Positions 44,352 to 51,710 of a stretch of 64,000 nt of DNA are shown here, in pieces. Origin of the DNA: an uncultured Caryophanales bacterium (GTDB lineage: Bacteria; Bacillota_I; Bacilli_A; RFN20; CAG-826); contig CAMORU010000001.1 of NCBI GenBank assembly GCA_946624155.1, positions 62,001-126,000 of the forward strand, given 5' to 3'. The notes below the pieces were generated by a model. The model did not search any database and had not been told where the DNA came from. It was given only the letters and a program-made list of their open reading frames with translations. Every line of letters starts with the position of its first letter. The first letter of the stretch is position 1. The position numbers were made by a program, and so were the translations under genes.

Positions 44352-45673
44352 AAAAAACATTGCAACAAAAAGTAGCTACTGCTAACTACAAAAGACCAAA
44401 CAAATTTATATGGTGGGTTATCGCTCACTTAGTCGCACCATTCGCGATGAAACAATATGGTAAACAAATTACCACTGTCAAAGATGACATTGATAAATAT
44501 CCAGGTGCTAAATTTATTATTTATAATCATCAATCTCGTTTTGATTGGATCAATATTATTAAAATGACCCATGGCGAAAGAATTAACTTTGTTATTGGTT
44601 ATAACGAATTCTTTAGAAAGAAATTTAAACTTATTTTTAAACTAATTAAGTCAATTCCTAAGAAGAATTTCACCCAAGATTTAGTCTCTATTAAGGCTAT
44701 GACAAAGATTATTAAAGACGGTGGAATTGTTTGTTTTTCTCCTGAAGGAATGAGCTCAATTACTGGGCATTCTCAACCAATTGCTCCAGGCACTGGAAGA
44801 TACTTAAAACGTATGGGAGTTCCTGTTTATGCGATGAAATCACAAGGTGCATATTTAGTGAACCATAAAGTTTGTTTAGACAACCGTCCAGGTATGATGG
44901 AAGCTGAACTTGTTTGCTTAATTTCTCCAGAACAGTTAGAGAAAATGTCTGCGGAAGAAATCGACGCAAAAATTAACGAATATTTATGGCAAGATGACTA
45001 TGACTGGAACTTTGAGAAAAAATATCATTTTAAGAATATGGAAAATGCAACTTCTCACTATGAAGATTTAGCATATCATTGTCCAAAATGTGGTAAAGAA
45101 TTTGGCATTGTCACTAAAGGTAACGAAATCCATTGTAAATACTGTGGAAATGGTGCAACTTTAGATGATAAATATGAGTTTCATCCATATAAAGATTCAA
45201 AAATGCCAAAATCACTTTCTAAATGGGTTGACTATGAAAGACACGTTGAATATCAACGCATCAAAAATGATCCTAATTATGAATTTGTGGTGGAAGATGT
45301 TGTTTTGGGAGAACTTCCAAAATATAAATATCTCACTAAAAATCGTACATCTATACCTTGTGGTAAAGGCAAAATCACATGCAATCATCAAGGTTTCTTC
45401 TTTGATGGAGAAAGAGATGGTAAACCATTTAATTTTAAATTAACTTATGACCAGTTTTGGACTTTAGTCATTGTTACAGATTGTACATTTACAGGAATTT
45501 ATTTAAATGGAGAATATTTAGATTTAGTCCCGCCAAAACCAGTTATTGGTAAGCTATTACTTATGGTGGAGGAGTTTTCTAGGTTCCATTTTAATGTCTG
45601 GCCAAATTTCCCATGGATGGATTACATCTATGACGACAAGGTTCACGCCGAGAAATATTTCTTTACAAAATAA
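44348..45673 (+). CDS. PlsC-like acyltransferase with C-terminal zinc ribbon
   Basis: The 441-aa protein has YNHQSRFDW (H-x4-D) at about residues 58-66 and SPEGMSS (about 131-137) of the PlsC family. A zinc ribbon CPKCGKEFG...CKYCG lies at about 243-265, with a beta-rich tail. It is a third member of the acyltransferase-zinc-ribbon family in this window. It starts inside the NUDIX gene (4-bp overlap) and its stop overlaps the -35 of the tRNA-His promoter. The lipid substrate is unknown. Confidence 0.85.
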   Translation: MKKTLQQKVATANYKRPNKFIWWVIAHLVAPFAMKQYGKQITTVKDDIDKYPGAKFIIYNHQSRFDWINIIKMTHGERINFVIGYNEFFRKKFKLIFKLIKSIPKKNFTQDLVSIKAMTKIIKDGGIVCFSPEGMSSITGHSQPIAPGTGRYLKRMGVPVYAMKSQGAYLVNHKVCLDNRPGMMEAELVCLISPEQLEKMSAEEIDAKINEYLWQDDYDWNFEKKYHFKNMENATSHYEDLAYHCPKCGKEFGIVTKGNEIHCKYCGNGATLDDKYEFHPYKDSKMPKSLSKWVDYERHVEYQRIKNDPNYEFVVEDVVLGELPKYKYLTKNRTSIPCGKGKITCNHQGFFFDGERDGKPFNFKLTYDQFWTLVIVTDCTFTGIYLNGEYLDLVPPKPVIGKLLLMVEEFSRFHFNVWPNFPWMDYIYDDKVHAEKYFFTK

Positions 45674-45690
45674 AGAATAGTTAATAGAAT
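45662..45690 (+). promoter_or_regulatory. Promoter of tRNA-His
   Basis: TTTACA-17-TAGAAT; the -35 lies within the last codons of the acyltransferase gene. Confidence 0.7.
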
Positions 45691-45703
45691 TATTGTCGCA
45701 CAT

Positions 45704-45781
45704 GGCGATTGTGGTGAAGAGGCCTAACACTACCGGCTGTGAACCGGTCATTCGCGCGTTCGAATCGCGTCAGTCGCCCCA
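45704..45781 (+). tRNA. tRNA-His(GTG)
   Basis: G-1 (45704) pairs with C73, as in all tRNA-His. The acceptor is GCGATTG/CAGTCGC, anticodon loop CTGTGAA (GTG at 45739-45741), T-loop CGTTCGAATCG and an encoded CCA. Confidence 0.95.
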
Positions 45782-45793
45782 AAGCTAAAAAAC

Positions 45794-45821
45794 ACCAACA
45801 ATTTATTGTTGGTTTTTTATT
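45794..45821 (+). terminator. Terminator after tRNA-His
   Basis: ACCAACAA/TTGTTGGT stem followed by TTTTTATTTTT. Confidence 0.88.
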
Positions 45822-46211
45822 TTTATACCGGAAAATGTTGATTTTTGTCAAAAAAATACAGATTTTGACACTTCTCATTTTTACCCAATATTAAGCTCTA
45901 TAATGAACTTTGACCTTTTGATAGTGCCAATGAAAAATAATACGTCAACTGGATTCGAACTATGGAGCGTCACCTAATTTAAGCAGAAAGCTCAAAAGAC
46001 CAACAAGGTCGTAAGCTTCAGGAATATTTGCTTATTTAGGCGATGAATATTACGAATGGTCAATGAAGTGTTTAAGAAGAAGTGCCTGGAGACAATTCAA
46101 GATAGCTAAAATGATGTTAAAGAATATGAAAGAGAATCCTTATAAATTTCCTGAAGCGTAATTAATATATATAACTAACTTATTGTCATGTGCTGAAACC
46201 TAAATTAATTC
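45822..46211. other. Gene-poor region with decayed sequence
   Basis: No intact gene is seen. A GATTCGAAC/GTTCGAATC T-loop-like string lies at 45952-45960 on the minus strand, and a truncated coding remnant occupies 46021-46161. This looks like the eroded edge of an integrated element next to tRNA-His. Confidence 0.4.
46021..46161 (+). pseudogene. C-terminal coding remnant, unidentified
   Basis: 46 codons in one frame end in TAA. They encode a protein-like, basic, Met- and Trp-containing tail (YLGDEYYEWSMKCLRR, then WRQFKIAKMMLKNMKENP). An in-frame stop 3 codons upstream and the lack of a start show that only the end of a gene survives. The family is not recognised. Confidence 0.45.
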
Positions 46212-46244
46212 CTGCATAATCTAACGTTGTTGTGCAGTTTTTTA
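46212..46244 (+). terminator. Terminator upstream of protease operon
   Basis: CTGCATAA/TTGTGCAG stem (one T-G pair) followed by TTTTTTA. Confidence 0.65.
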
Positions 46245-46263
46245 TGTACTAAAAATTTCTCAT

Positions 46264-46297
46264 TGTCCGTTTTTCGGGACATTAAATTATCTACTAT
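46264..46297 (+). promoter_or_regulatory. Operator-promoter 1 (TGTCC-N8-GGACA plus TACTAT)
   Basis: The 18-bp inverted repeat TGTCCGTTTTTCGGGACA (46264-46281) replaces the -35 region. It begins exactly 28 bp before the -10 TACTAT (46292-46297) of the protease operon. Two further copies with the same geometry occur at 50521 and 50849. Confidence 0.75.
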
Positions 46298-46322
46298 ATA
46301 GGTGTCAGAAGGAGTGACAATT

Positions 46323-47564
46323 ATGGAAAACGAATTTTTAGAAAAAGTGTATGGATACAAATCTATTAAAAAAGAACTCAAATTAATTAGAGAATGGTAT
46401 CTAAATAAAGATATCGAAAACGACAAATTGCCAAAGGGAATAATTTTCTTTGGTGAACCTGGAGAAGGCAAAACGCATTTGATGAGAGAGTTTTCAAAGT
46501 CATTTGGCTGTCCAATTTATTTAATTAATGGCGATAACGATAACATTTTTGATGAAGTTACTAAGACCTATGAAAACGCTAGAAAAGACGAAATGGCAAT
46601 TGTTATTATCGACGAATTGGATAAGCTCGTAAAAGATGACGATAAAATGGCTAGGATTCTCCAAGCTCAACTAGATGGCTTTGAGAAGAACGATTCGGTC
46701 CTTACTTTAGCAAGTGCCAATTATTACTACGATATTCCTGAACCTTTAGTCAGGGAAGGAAGGTTTGATAGACATATCAAAGTAAGTCTAAAAGATGAAG
46801 CCGACATTGAAGAAGTGATTAGAGGTTTTGCAAAAGATTTAAAACTTGATATTTCTGATGATGATGTTTCTGAGCTTGTCGATGTATTTGCTTATAGATC
46901 TCCAAGCATTATTAGAGCCTCGTTAAATGATTCATATTTGCGACATGGAAAAACTATTAAAGCTGAGAGCGTAATCAAATCATTAGATTTCATTAAGTAT
47001 GGTTATGTGGAAAACATGAACCAACAAGATATTTCTTATAATACAGCCGTTCATGAGGCAGGACATGCGCTTTTTATTTATAAGTATTGTCCAACTCAAA
47101 AATTCTTAAGAGTGTCTTTTAATGAAGATGGTGGTGTAACAGTTTATAAAAACACTAAAGACAAAGATACAAGATTAGGAAGAATGGATGATATCAATGG
47201 TGCTCTTGCTGGTTTGATCGCTGAAGAAATTGTTTTTCACAAGCACGACATTGGTTGTTCATCAGATTTAGACACGGTTCACAGTACAGCATTTAGATTG
47301 ATGAATAGAACCTGTTTGAATGATGTTAGCGAATACTGCAGCCTTGAAGCATATTATGGAAATTCACCGGTTTCAGGAAAACTCAGAAGTCACTTTGAAT
47401 CTAAATCCAGCAGGCTTGTAAAAAAGCAATACCGATTCGTTAAGAGAATTCTTAGAAAAGAAAAGCCAAACATTATTACTTTAGCAAATTATATGTTTAA
47501 AAACCAAGGAATCAGAAGAGCGGACCTAATTTCTGTGCTTGGTGGAGGAAAGAATAATGACTGA
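46323..47564 (+). CDS. FtsH-like soluble AAA+ / M41 metalloprotease
   Basis: The start is ATG 46323 behind GAAGGAG. The 413-aa protein has Walker A FGEPGEGKT at about residues 43-51, Walker B AIVIIDELDK (about 87-96) and the second-region arginines VREGRFDRH (about 143-151). An M41-type zinc site AVHEAGHAL lies at about 243-251, with the third-ligand segment SSDLDTV. FtsH has two N-terminal membrane helices; here there are none and the whole protein is about 230 residues shorter than FtsH. It should be a cytoplasmic ATP-driven protease. Two small genes follow with overlaps. Confidence 0.88.
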   Translation: MENEFLEKVYGYKSIKKELKLIREWYLNKDIENDKLPKGIIFFGEPGEGKTHLMREFSKSFGCPIYLINGDNDNIFDEVTKTYENARKDEMAIVIIDELDKLVKDDDKMARILQAQLDGFEKNDSVLTLASANYYYDIPEPLVREGRFDRHIKVSLKDEADIEEVIRGFAKDLKLDISDDDVSELVDVFAYRSPSIIRASLNDSYLRHGKTIKAESVIKSLDFIKYGYVENMNQQDISYNTAVHEAGHALFIYKYCPTQKFLRVSFNEDGGVTVYKNTKDKDTRLGRMDDINGALAGLIAEEIVFHKHDIGCSSDLDTVHSTAFRLMNRTCLNDVSEYCSLEAYYGNSPVSGKLRSHFESKSSRLVKKQYRFVKRILRKEKPNIITLANYMFKNQGIRRADLISVLGGGKNND

Positions 47565-47964
47565 ATTACAACACGAACAATATCTAGATGCTTTAGATAA
47601 ATACCACAACGATATCGATTGTTATAACCTGGTAACTTGCTATTGCCATTTGTATCAATATAGTGACAATACTTTTCATGGCGAGCTAGATGGACACGAG
47701 ATTTCTGTTAACACAAAATTCAATGAGATTTATGTTGATTACGAGAAGCTGTTTCCAGAAGAGTTCTTAGAAATGTTTGAGTATGAAAGAGATCCTTACT
47801 TAGCGATTTATAGAATCAGCGGCAGAAATTATGATGACTACATGGCTCATCTTCCGTTTATTAATAAAAAGCTTAATTTACCTAAGATAATTCAAAAAAG
47901 ACCAGTGTTTCTCCATTCAAGTTTTAGTAATCCTTCTCAAAAAGGAGGTCAAATTAGGATATGA
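47557..47964 (+). CDS. Small acidic protein of protease operon, paralogue 1
   Basis: The start is ATG 47557, inside the protease gene end, with GGAGG upstream. The 135-aa protein has no signal or membrane segment. Its central region (NLVTCYCHL, FPEEFLEMFE, DPYLAIYRISGRNYDDY) aligns with the next gene's product, so the two arose by duplication. The C-terminal 30 residues are basic and unrelated. No known family is recognised; overlap with the protease suggests an adaptor or substrate. Confidence 0.65.
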   Translation: MTELQHEQYLDALDKYHNDIDCYNLVTCYCHLYQYSDNTFHGELDGHEISVNTKFNEIYVDYEKLFPEEFLEMFEYERDPYLAIYRISGRNYDDYMAHLPFINKKLNLPKIIQKRPVFLHSSFSNPSQKGGQIRI

Positions 47965-48377
47965 GAAAACCAAAAGAAGTGGATTGGCTACATGTCTCTT
48001 TTGCCAGCTATTCATTAAAGGACTTTTATGAAGATGTTCCGATGATACGATTAGTATCTAATTATGTGAAATTAACTAGAGACGACGATATAACAACTAT
48101 TTACGAGGGCACTTTCATAAAAAATGAAATCAAACATCGCGTTAAAGTCGCTATTGATCGCAACTGTTGTTCTATTGATGATAAGGAAGTTAATCCAGAA
48201 GAATTTGTTGAATTCTTTGAAGGAAGCGAAAAAGATCCTATTCCTATTATTAAGGAGATAACGGGCGTTGACCATGATGATTATTTGACTAACGTCGAGT
48301 ATAGCGATGGTACTGTCGAAATATTTGAAGTGAAAGGGAAGTGTTTGCTCCCATTTGGACTACCAAAAAAGAGTTAA
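47961..48377 (+). CDS. Small acidic protein of protease operon, paralogue 2
   Basis: The 138-aa protein starts 4 bp inside the preceding gene behind AAAGGAGG. It shares IRLVSNYVKL, NPEEFVEFFEG and DPIPIIKEITGVDHDDY with its neighbour, at similar spacing. It is acidic and soluble. Function is unknown. The duplication inside a protease operon suggests a heteromeric partner of the AAA+ enzyme. Confidence 0.65.
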   Translation: MRKPKEVDWLHVSFASYSLKDFYEDVPMIRLVSNYVKLTRDDDITTIYEGTFIKNEIKHRVKVAIDRNCCSIDDKEVNPEEFVEFFEGSEKDPIPIIKEITGVDHDDYLTNVEYSDGTVEIFEVKGKCLLPFGLPKKS

Positions 48378-48400
48378 TGGAAGCGTTTATCAATAAAGTT

Positions 48401-48406
48401 TATAAT
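48401..48406 (+). promoter_or_regulatory. -10 element of WYL regulator gene
   Basis: TATAAT ends 7 nt before ATG 48414. There is no ribosome site and no TGTCC repeat here. Confidence 0.5.
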
Positions 48407-48413
48407 TATGATA

Positions 48414-49412
48414 ATGATTGAAAATAAGAAAGCCTCAATATTGTTGATTTTAAAAGTTTTAGAAGAATACTCTGATGAAGAGCATTATTTAACTCATCAA
48501 CAAATTATTGATAAAGTTTATGAGATTTATGATATTCAGCTTGAAAGAAAGTCGGTTGCATTTGCTATCGAATTACTCCAGGAACTTGAATATGACATCA
48601 ATAAAGGACCACACGGAGGGTTTGCTCTTTTATCTAGAAACTTAGATATTGCAGAGATTCAATTCATCGTGGATTCAATATTCTCATCTAAATCCCTAAC
48701 CGGAAAGCAAGCTAAGCAAATAGCAGATAAGATTTCTGGTGAACTTAGCATTTATCAAAGGAAAGATTATAGCTATTTAAATAAAACTACTGAACTTAAT
48801 AGATCTACAAATAAAGACCTTTTTTATAACATCGATGTAATTCACGAAGCGATGAAGCGCGGCAAAAGAGTAGGCTTCCAATATCTTACTTATGATAGAA
48901 GTGGCAATCCTATGGCGAGGAAAGATGGCTTTCAATATATTGTTTCACCGTACTATCTAGTTAATAACTTCGGAAGATATTATCTTATCTGTAATTACCG
49001 TGAGAAATATCATGCGATTCAAACATTCAGAATTGATTACATGATGAATATAGAGATTAAAGAAGACTGGCCAATTAAAAGAATTGAGTCGCTTGAAGGA
49101 ATGAAAGATAAACGCTTTTCGTTGTCAGAGTATCTCAATGACCACATATATCTTTTTGGTGGCGATGTCATTACAGCCGAATTAGAAATAGAAGAAGAAT
49201 GGGCTATCCAATATGTCAAAGATTGGTTTGGAGATAAAGCAAAGCTTCGAATTAAAGATGAGAAAATTGTGGCAACTGTTAAATGCAATGAGACTGCATT
49301 AATCTATTGGATTATGCAATATGGAGAATTTATGAAAGTTCTCTCACCTTCATCTTTAATTGATAAAGTATTAGAAACCGCTCATAGGACGATTGATAAA
49401 TATGGAAAATAA
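48414..49412 (+). CDS. WYL-domain transcriptional regulator
   Basis: The start is ATG 48414 (an ATG at 48408 is also in frame). The 332-aa protein has an N-terminal winged helix (residues 1-70, HQQIIDKVYEIYDIQLERKS). The WYL ligand domain is at about 140-225 (KRGKRVGFQYLTYDRSG, SPYYLVNNFGRYYLICNYREK, FRIDYM) and a WCX-like end. WYL regulators often bind DNA-damage or nucleic-acid signals and sit in defence islands. It is coupled by overlap to the nuclease-like gene and lies between three promoters with a shared operator, which it may control. No Shine-Dalgarno is visible. Confidence 0.88.
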   Translation: MIENKKASILLILKVLEEYSDEEHYLTHQQIIDKVYEIYDIQLERKSVAFAIELLQELEYDINKGPHGGFALLSRNLDIAEIQFIVDSIFSSKSLTGKQAKQIADKISGELSIYQRKDYSYLNKTTELNRSTNKDLFYNIDVIHEAMKRGKRVGFQYLTYDRSGNPMARKDGFQYIVSPYYLVNNFGRYYLICNYREKYHAIQTFRIDYMMNIEIKEDWPIKRIESLEGMKDKRFSLSEYLNDHIYLFGGDVITAELEIEEEWAIQYVKDWFGDKAKLRIKDEKIVATVKCNETALIYWIMQYGEFMKVLSPSSLIDKVLETAHRTIDKYGK

Positions 49413-50511
49413 CTATTTCAAAGATCTTTCTTTATTAGAAGACGCTCTAAATAAGACTGAGAGAATTGAGAAAGAAGATTCAATTCTAGATGTTTTAGGT
49501 GTTACAGAAAATGACATCTCAAAGGTTCTTGCATATTTGCTACGAAACAATCCAGAATTGTTGGAACAATTAATTAGTAACTATTACTTTGAAGAGAGAA
49601 TTGTTAACCAAGATGATTTTAATGTTGAGACCGAAAGAGCGATCGATGATCAAAAAAGAATCGACATTTTTCTATATGGAACTTTTTCTAATAAGGAAAA
49701 ATTCTATGTTGTCATTGAAAATAAGACATGGAGCGGCGAACATGACAACCAATGTGCCTTATATGCAAAATGGGTAGAAAGCAATTACACCGATGGTCAC
49801 AAGTATTATTTATTTTTAAAACCATCAAGTAATATTACTACTCCACATTGCGATAAATATAAGGTAATTACTTATACTGAACTATATGAATTATTGAGCG
49901 GCATTAATAATCAATATGCAGCTGAACTTAATAAAACAATTAAAAATAATTTCTTGGAGGTCAATATGACTGAGCTCGAACAATTATTGCTAAAACAAGG
50001 CAACTTTAAAAAAATAAGAGATTGTATCTCTAAACTAGACAAAGAACTAGATTATTTCTTCGACAACGAGGTCAAAAATGAAATTCAATCGAAATTCCCT
50101 GACTTTAGATTCGAAAAGGAAGGGCAATCGCGTCGTTTTTATTATCAAAAATGGTGGAGCGATTATCAGAAAGAAGACCTCAAAAAACAATATTATTTTT
50201 ACTTAGAATATATTCTAAGAGACCATGATTTTTTGAAGCTGGAAGTACAAGCTGTAATCAAGAGATATTGTCCTGATTCATTGGTGGATAGGTTGATAGA
50301 AAAGGATTATAGCAAGTTAGCTAGCAGCAAATCTGATTCAGGAAATAATAGATGGTACGTTTTAAAAACTGAAAAATTTGTAAGCGAACACACTCCGCTT
50401 TCTGATGAATGGAAAAAAGAATTCATTGGAAAAGTCATTAATTTATTCACTGAGTACGAATGCTTTATTTTAAACGAGGTATTTCCTAAATTTGAAAAGC
50501 TATTAAAATAA
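49402..50511 (+). CDS. PD-(D/E)XK nuclease-like protein
   Basis: The start is ATG 49402, overlapping the WYL gene by 11 bp. The 369-aa protein has the PD-(D/E)XK core: RIDIFLYGTF (Asp at about residue 88) and FYVVIENKTWSGEHDNQ (E-x-K at about 104-106, Gln at about 114). The layout is that of PDDEXK_4 proteins, nuclease-fold proteins found in phage- and plasmid-defence settings. A helical C-terminal half of about 200 residues is unassigned. It should act in the cytoplasm on nucleic acid, if active. Confidence 0.8.
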   Translation: MENNYFKDLSLLEDALNKTERIEKEDSILDVLGVTENDISKVLAYLLRNNPELLEQLISNYYFEERIVNQDDFNVETERAIDDQKRIDIFLYGTFSNKEKFYVVIENKTWSGEHDNQCALYAKWVESNYTDGHKYYLFLKPSSNITTPHCDKYKVITYTELYELLSGINNQYAAELNKTIKNNFLEVNMTELEQLLLKQGNFKKIRDCISKLDKELDYFFDNEVKNEIQSKFPDFRFEKEGQSRRFYYQKWWSDYQKEDLKKQYYFYLEYILRDHDFLKLEVQAVIKRYCPDSLVDRLIEKDYSKLASSKSDSGNNRWYVLKTEKFVSEHTPLSDEWKKEFIGKVINLFTEYECFILNEVFPKFEKLLK

Positions 50512-50520
50512 CTAATTCAA

Positions 50521-50554
50521 TGTCCATAAAAACGGACTATGAATTACTTATAAT
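50521..50554 (+). promoter_or_regulatory. Operator-promoter 2 (TGTCC-N8-GGACT plus TATAAT)
   Basis: The 18-bp repeat TGTCCATAAAAACGGACT (50521-50538) begins exactly 28 bp before TATAAT (50549-50554). A ribosome site GAAAGGAG follows at 50568 before the 80-aa gene. Confidence 0.75.
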
Positions 50555-50581
50555 GTCTCATTATAAAGAAAGGAGAAAACG

Positions 50582-50824
50582 ATGGGATACGGCAAAGGGT
50601 ATTTAGCACAATTCAAAGGAAAAAAAGTTACATTTAAAGTTGTCAATTCTTTTCCAGATTTGAAAGTTCAATTTGTTGATTCTTTTGGAGACTACAAGGT
50701 TAAAATTGCTAACAATAATTCTTTCTCTAAAGAAACAATCAAAATTCAGGTTGTTACATCTTTTCCTGACGTAAAATTGCAAAAAGTCACTTCCTTTGAT
50801 GATTTTGAAGCCTATATTGACTAA
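50582..50824 (+). CDS. Small beta-repeat protein, possibly 7(1) septoil knot type
   Basis: The 80-aa protein consists of four or five short repeats of the pattern (V/I)xSFPD(L/V)K(V/L)QxVxSFxD. Examples are VVNSFPDLKVQFVDSFGDYK and VVTSFPDVKLQKVTSFDDFE. Such repeats recall the small 7(1) septoil-knot proteins, whose function is poorly known. There is no signal peptide. AAAGGAG precedes the ATG, and operator 2 lies upstream, linking its expression to the protease operon. Confidence 0.6.
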   Translation: MGYGKGYLAQFKGKKVTFKVVNSFPDLKVQFVDSFGDYKVKIANNNSFSKETIKIQVVTSFPDVKLQKVTSFDDFEAYID

Positions 50825-50848
50825 TTGATTGTATAAATGAAAAAACAG

Positions 50849-50882
50849 TGTCCGAAAAAAAGGGCACTGTTTTATTTATTAT
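50849..50882 (+). promoter_or_regulatory. Operator-promoter 3 (TGTCC-N8-GGGCA plus TATTAT), may also terminate
   Basis: TGTCCGAAAAAAAGGGCA (50849-50866) begins exactly 28 bp before TATTAT (50877-50882) and the lipoprotein gene at 50903. The same hairpin, extended as AACAGTG...CACTGTT with a following T-run, can end the upstream 80-aa gene. It is likely a dual element. Confidence 0.7.
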
Positions 50883-50902
50883 ATAAATAGGAGGATTACG
50901 AT

Positions 50903-51289
50903 ATGAATTCATTTAAAAGATTGATAGTTTCTTCATTTGCTATTTTTTCTATTCTAGGTGTTACAAGTTGCAGTCCAAATACACCAGCACAAAGAGGATA
51001 CGAAAAAGCCAAAGCTGACATTAAAGAAAACTTGAAAGTGCCTAGCTCTTTTAAAGTTACAAATGCTAGATGTTATTATTCAACAATTGAAGAATACATA
51101 GTCAGTGGTGGGTATCCATATCAATATTCCATTTCTTATTCAGCAAAAAATGGTTTCAATATGGATGTAGTTTCAACTGTATATTACGGCTGGAACGATG
51201 AATACTCATCATTGAAATATTACGGAGAGGATTCGAGCAAATTTAACAGCGCCTCTTCCGGTGGGAAAAAACAAGATATCAAAATTTAA
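50903..51289 (+). CDS. Small lipoprotein of the putative regulon
   Basis: The 128-aa protein has a signal peptide and lipobox GVTSC (Cys at about residue 23). A soluble domain follows with KAKADIKENLKVPSSFKVTNARCYYS and several Tyr-rich strands. The pattern xxVPSSFKVxNAxxYYS resembles a small class of secreted domains of unknown function. AGGAGG precedes the ATG. Its promoter carries the third TGTCC operator. Confidence 0.7.
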   Translation: MNSFKRLIVSSFAIFSILGVTSCSPNTPAQRGYEKAKADIKENLKVPSSFKVTNARCYYSTIEEYIVSGGYPYQYSISYSAKNGFNMDVVSTVYYGWNDEYSSLKYYGEDSSKFNSASSGGKKQDIKI

Positions 51290-51529
51290 TCACTATTTAA
51301 TATTTTGAATCGCTGATACTGCAAGCACGAAATATTCTTGTAAATTATAAGATTTAATGTATTATGGAAGCAGCTCAGGAAGGAGCTACAAATTCGATAC
51401 CCGTTAATGTATTTTTGAGGAAAGAATAATAAAAAAAGCCTCAAAAGCGGCACAATTTAAGCATTTTCGGTGTTAGAGATAAGCCCTTCAAGCATTTTTC
51501 GTGTTAGAGAAGGCCATTCTCAAAAATTG
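51290..51529. other. Non-coding region with two tandem 21-bp repeats
   Basis: No intact gene is seen. A 21-codon frame at 51364-51429 has no ribosome site. Two 21-bp copies of AAGCATTTTCGGTGTTAGAGA-like sequence lie at 51459-51479 and 51490-51510, with a 31-bp period. They are followed by the terminator at 51530, so this may be a non-coding RNA or a decayed gene. Confidence 0.4.
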
Positions 51530-51567
51530 ACACCAATTTGTAGTAAAAAAAAGTTGGTGTTTTTTTG
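51530..51567 (+). terminator. Intrinsic terminator
   Basis: ACACCAA/TTGGTGT stem, 17-nt A-rich loop, seven Ts. Confidence 0.85.
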
Positions 51568-51654
51568 TATTTTTATATATAAAATATCGTAATTTCTTTG
51601 CCGCAAATCACTTGAAATAGCGATTTTAATTTGCTAATGCAAATGTCATTTTTT

Positions 51655-51694
51655 GTTTGAATCTGTACAAAAATGTTGAAATTCAAACGAATAA
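51655..51694 (+). repeat. Palindromic repeat upstream of AAA ATPase gene
   Basis: GTTTGAAT...AATTCAAAC flanks an A-rich centre. The segment aligns closely with 52949-52987 and contains the -35 TTGAAA of the ATPase gene. Confidence 0.65.
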
Positions 51695-51704
51695 CTTGTA
51701 GTAT
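51676..51704 (+). promoter_or_regulatory. Promoter TTGAAA-17-TAGTAT directly before the ATPase start
   Basis: The -10 ends 6 nt before ATG 51711, so the transcript should begin at the start codon. The -35 lies in the palindromic repeat. Confidence 0.7.
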
Positions 51705-51710
51705 TTTCTT

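Noticed and set aside
45952..45970. tRNA remnant or att site on the minus strand
   Set aside because: Only the GTTCGAATC T-loop word is shared; the acceptor and anticodon arms cannot be found and similarity to tRNA-His is not enough.
51364..51429. 21-codon frame (MEAAQEGATNSIPVNVF...)
   Set aside because: No ribosome site, no upstream coding frame and too short to assign; perhaps a fragment, not listed as a gene.
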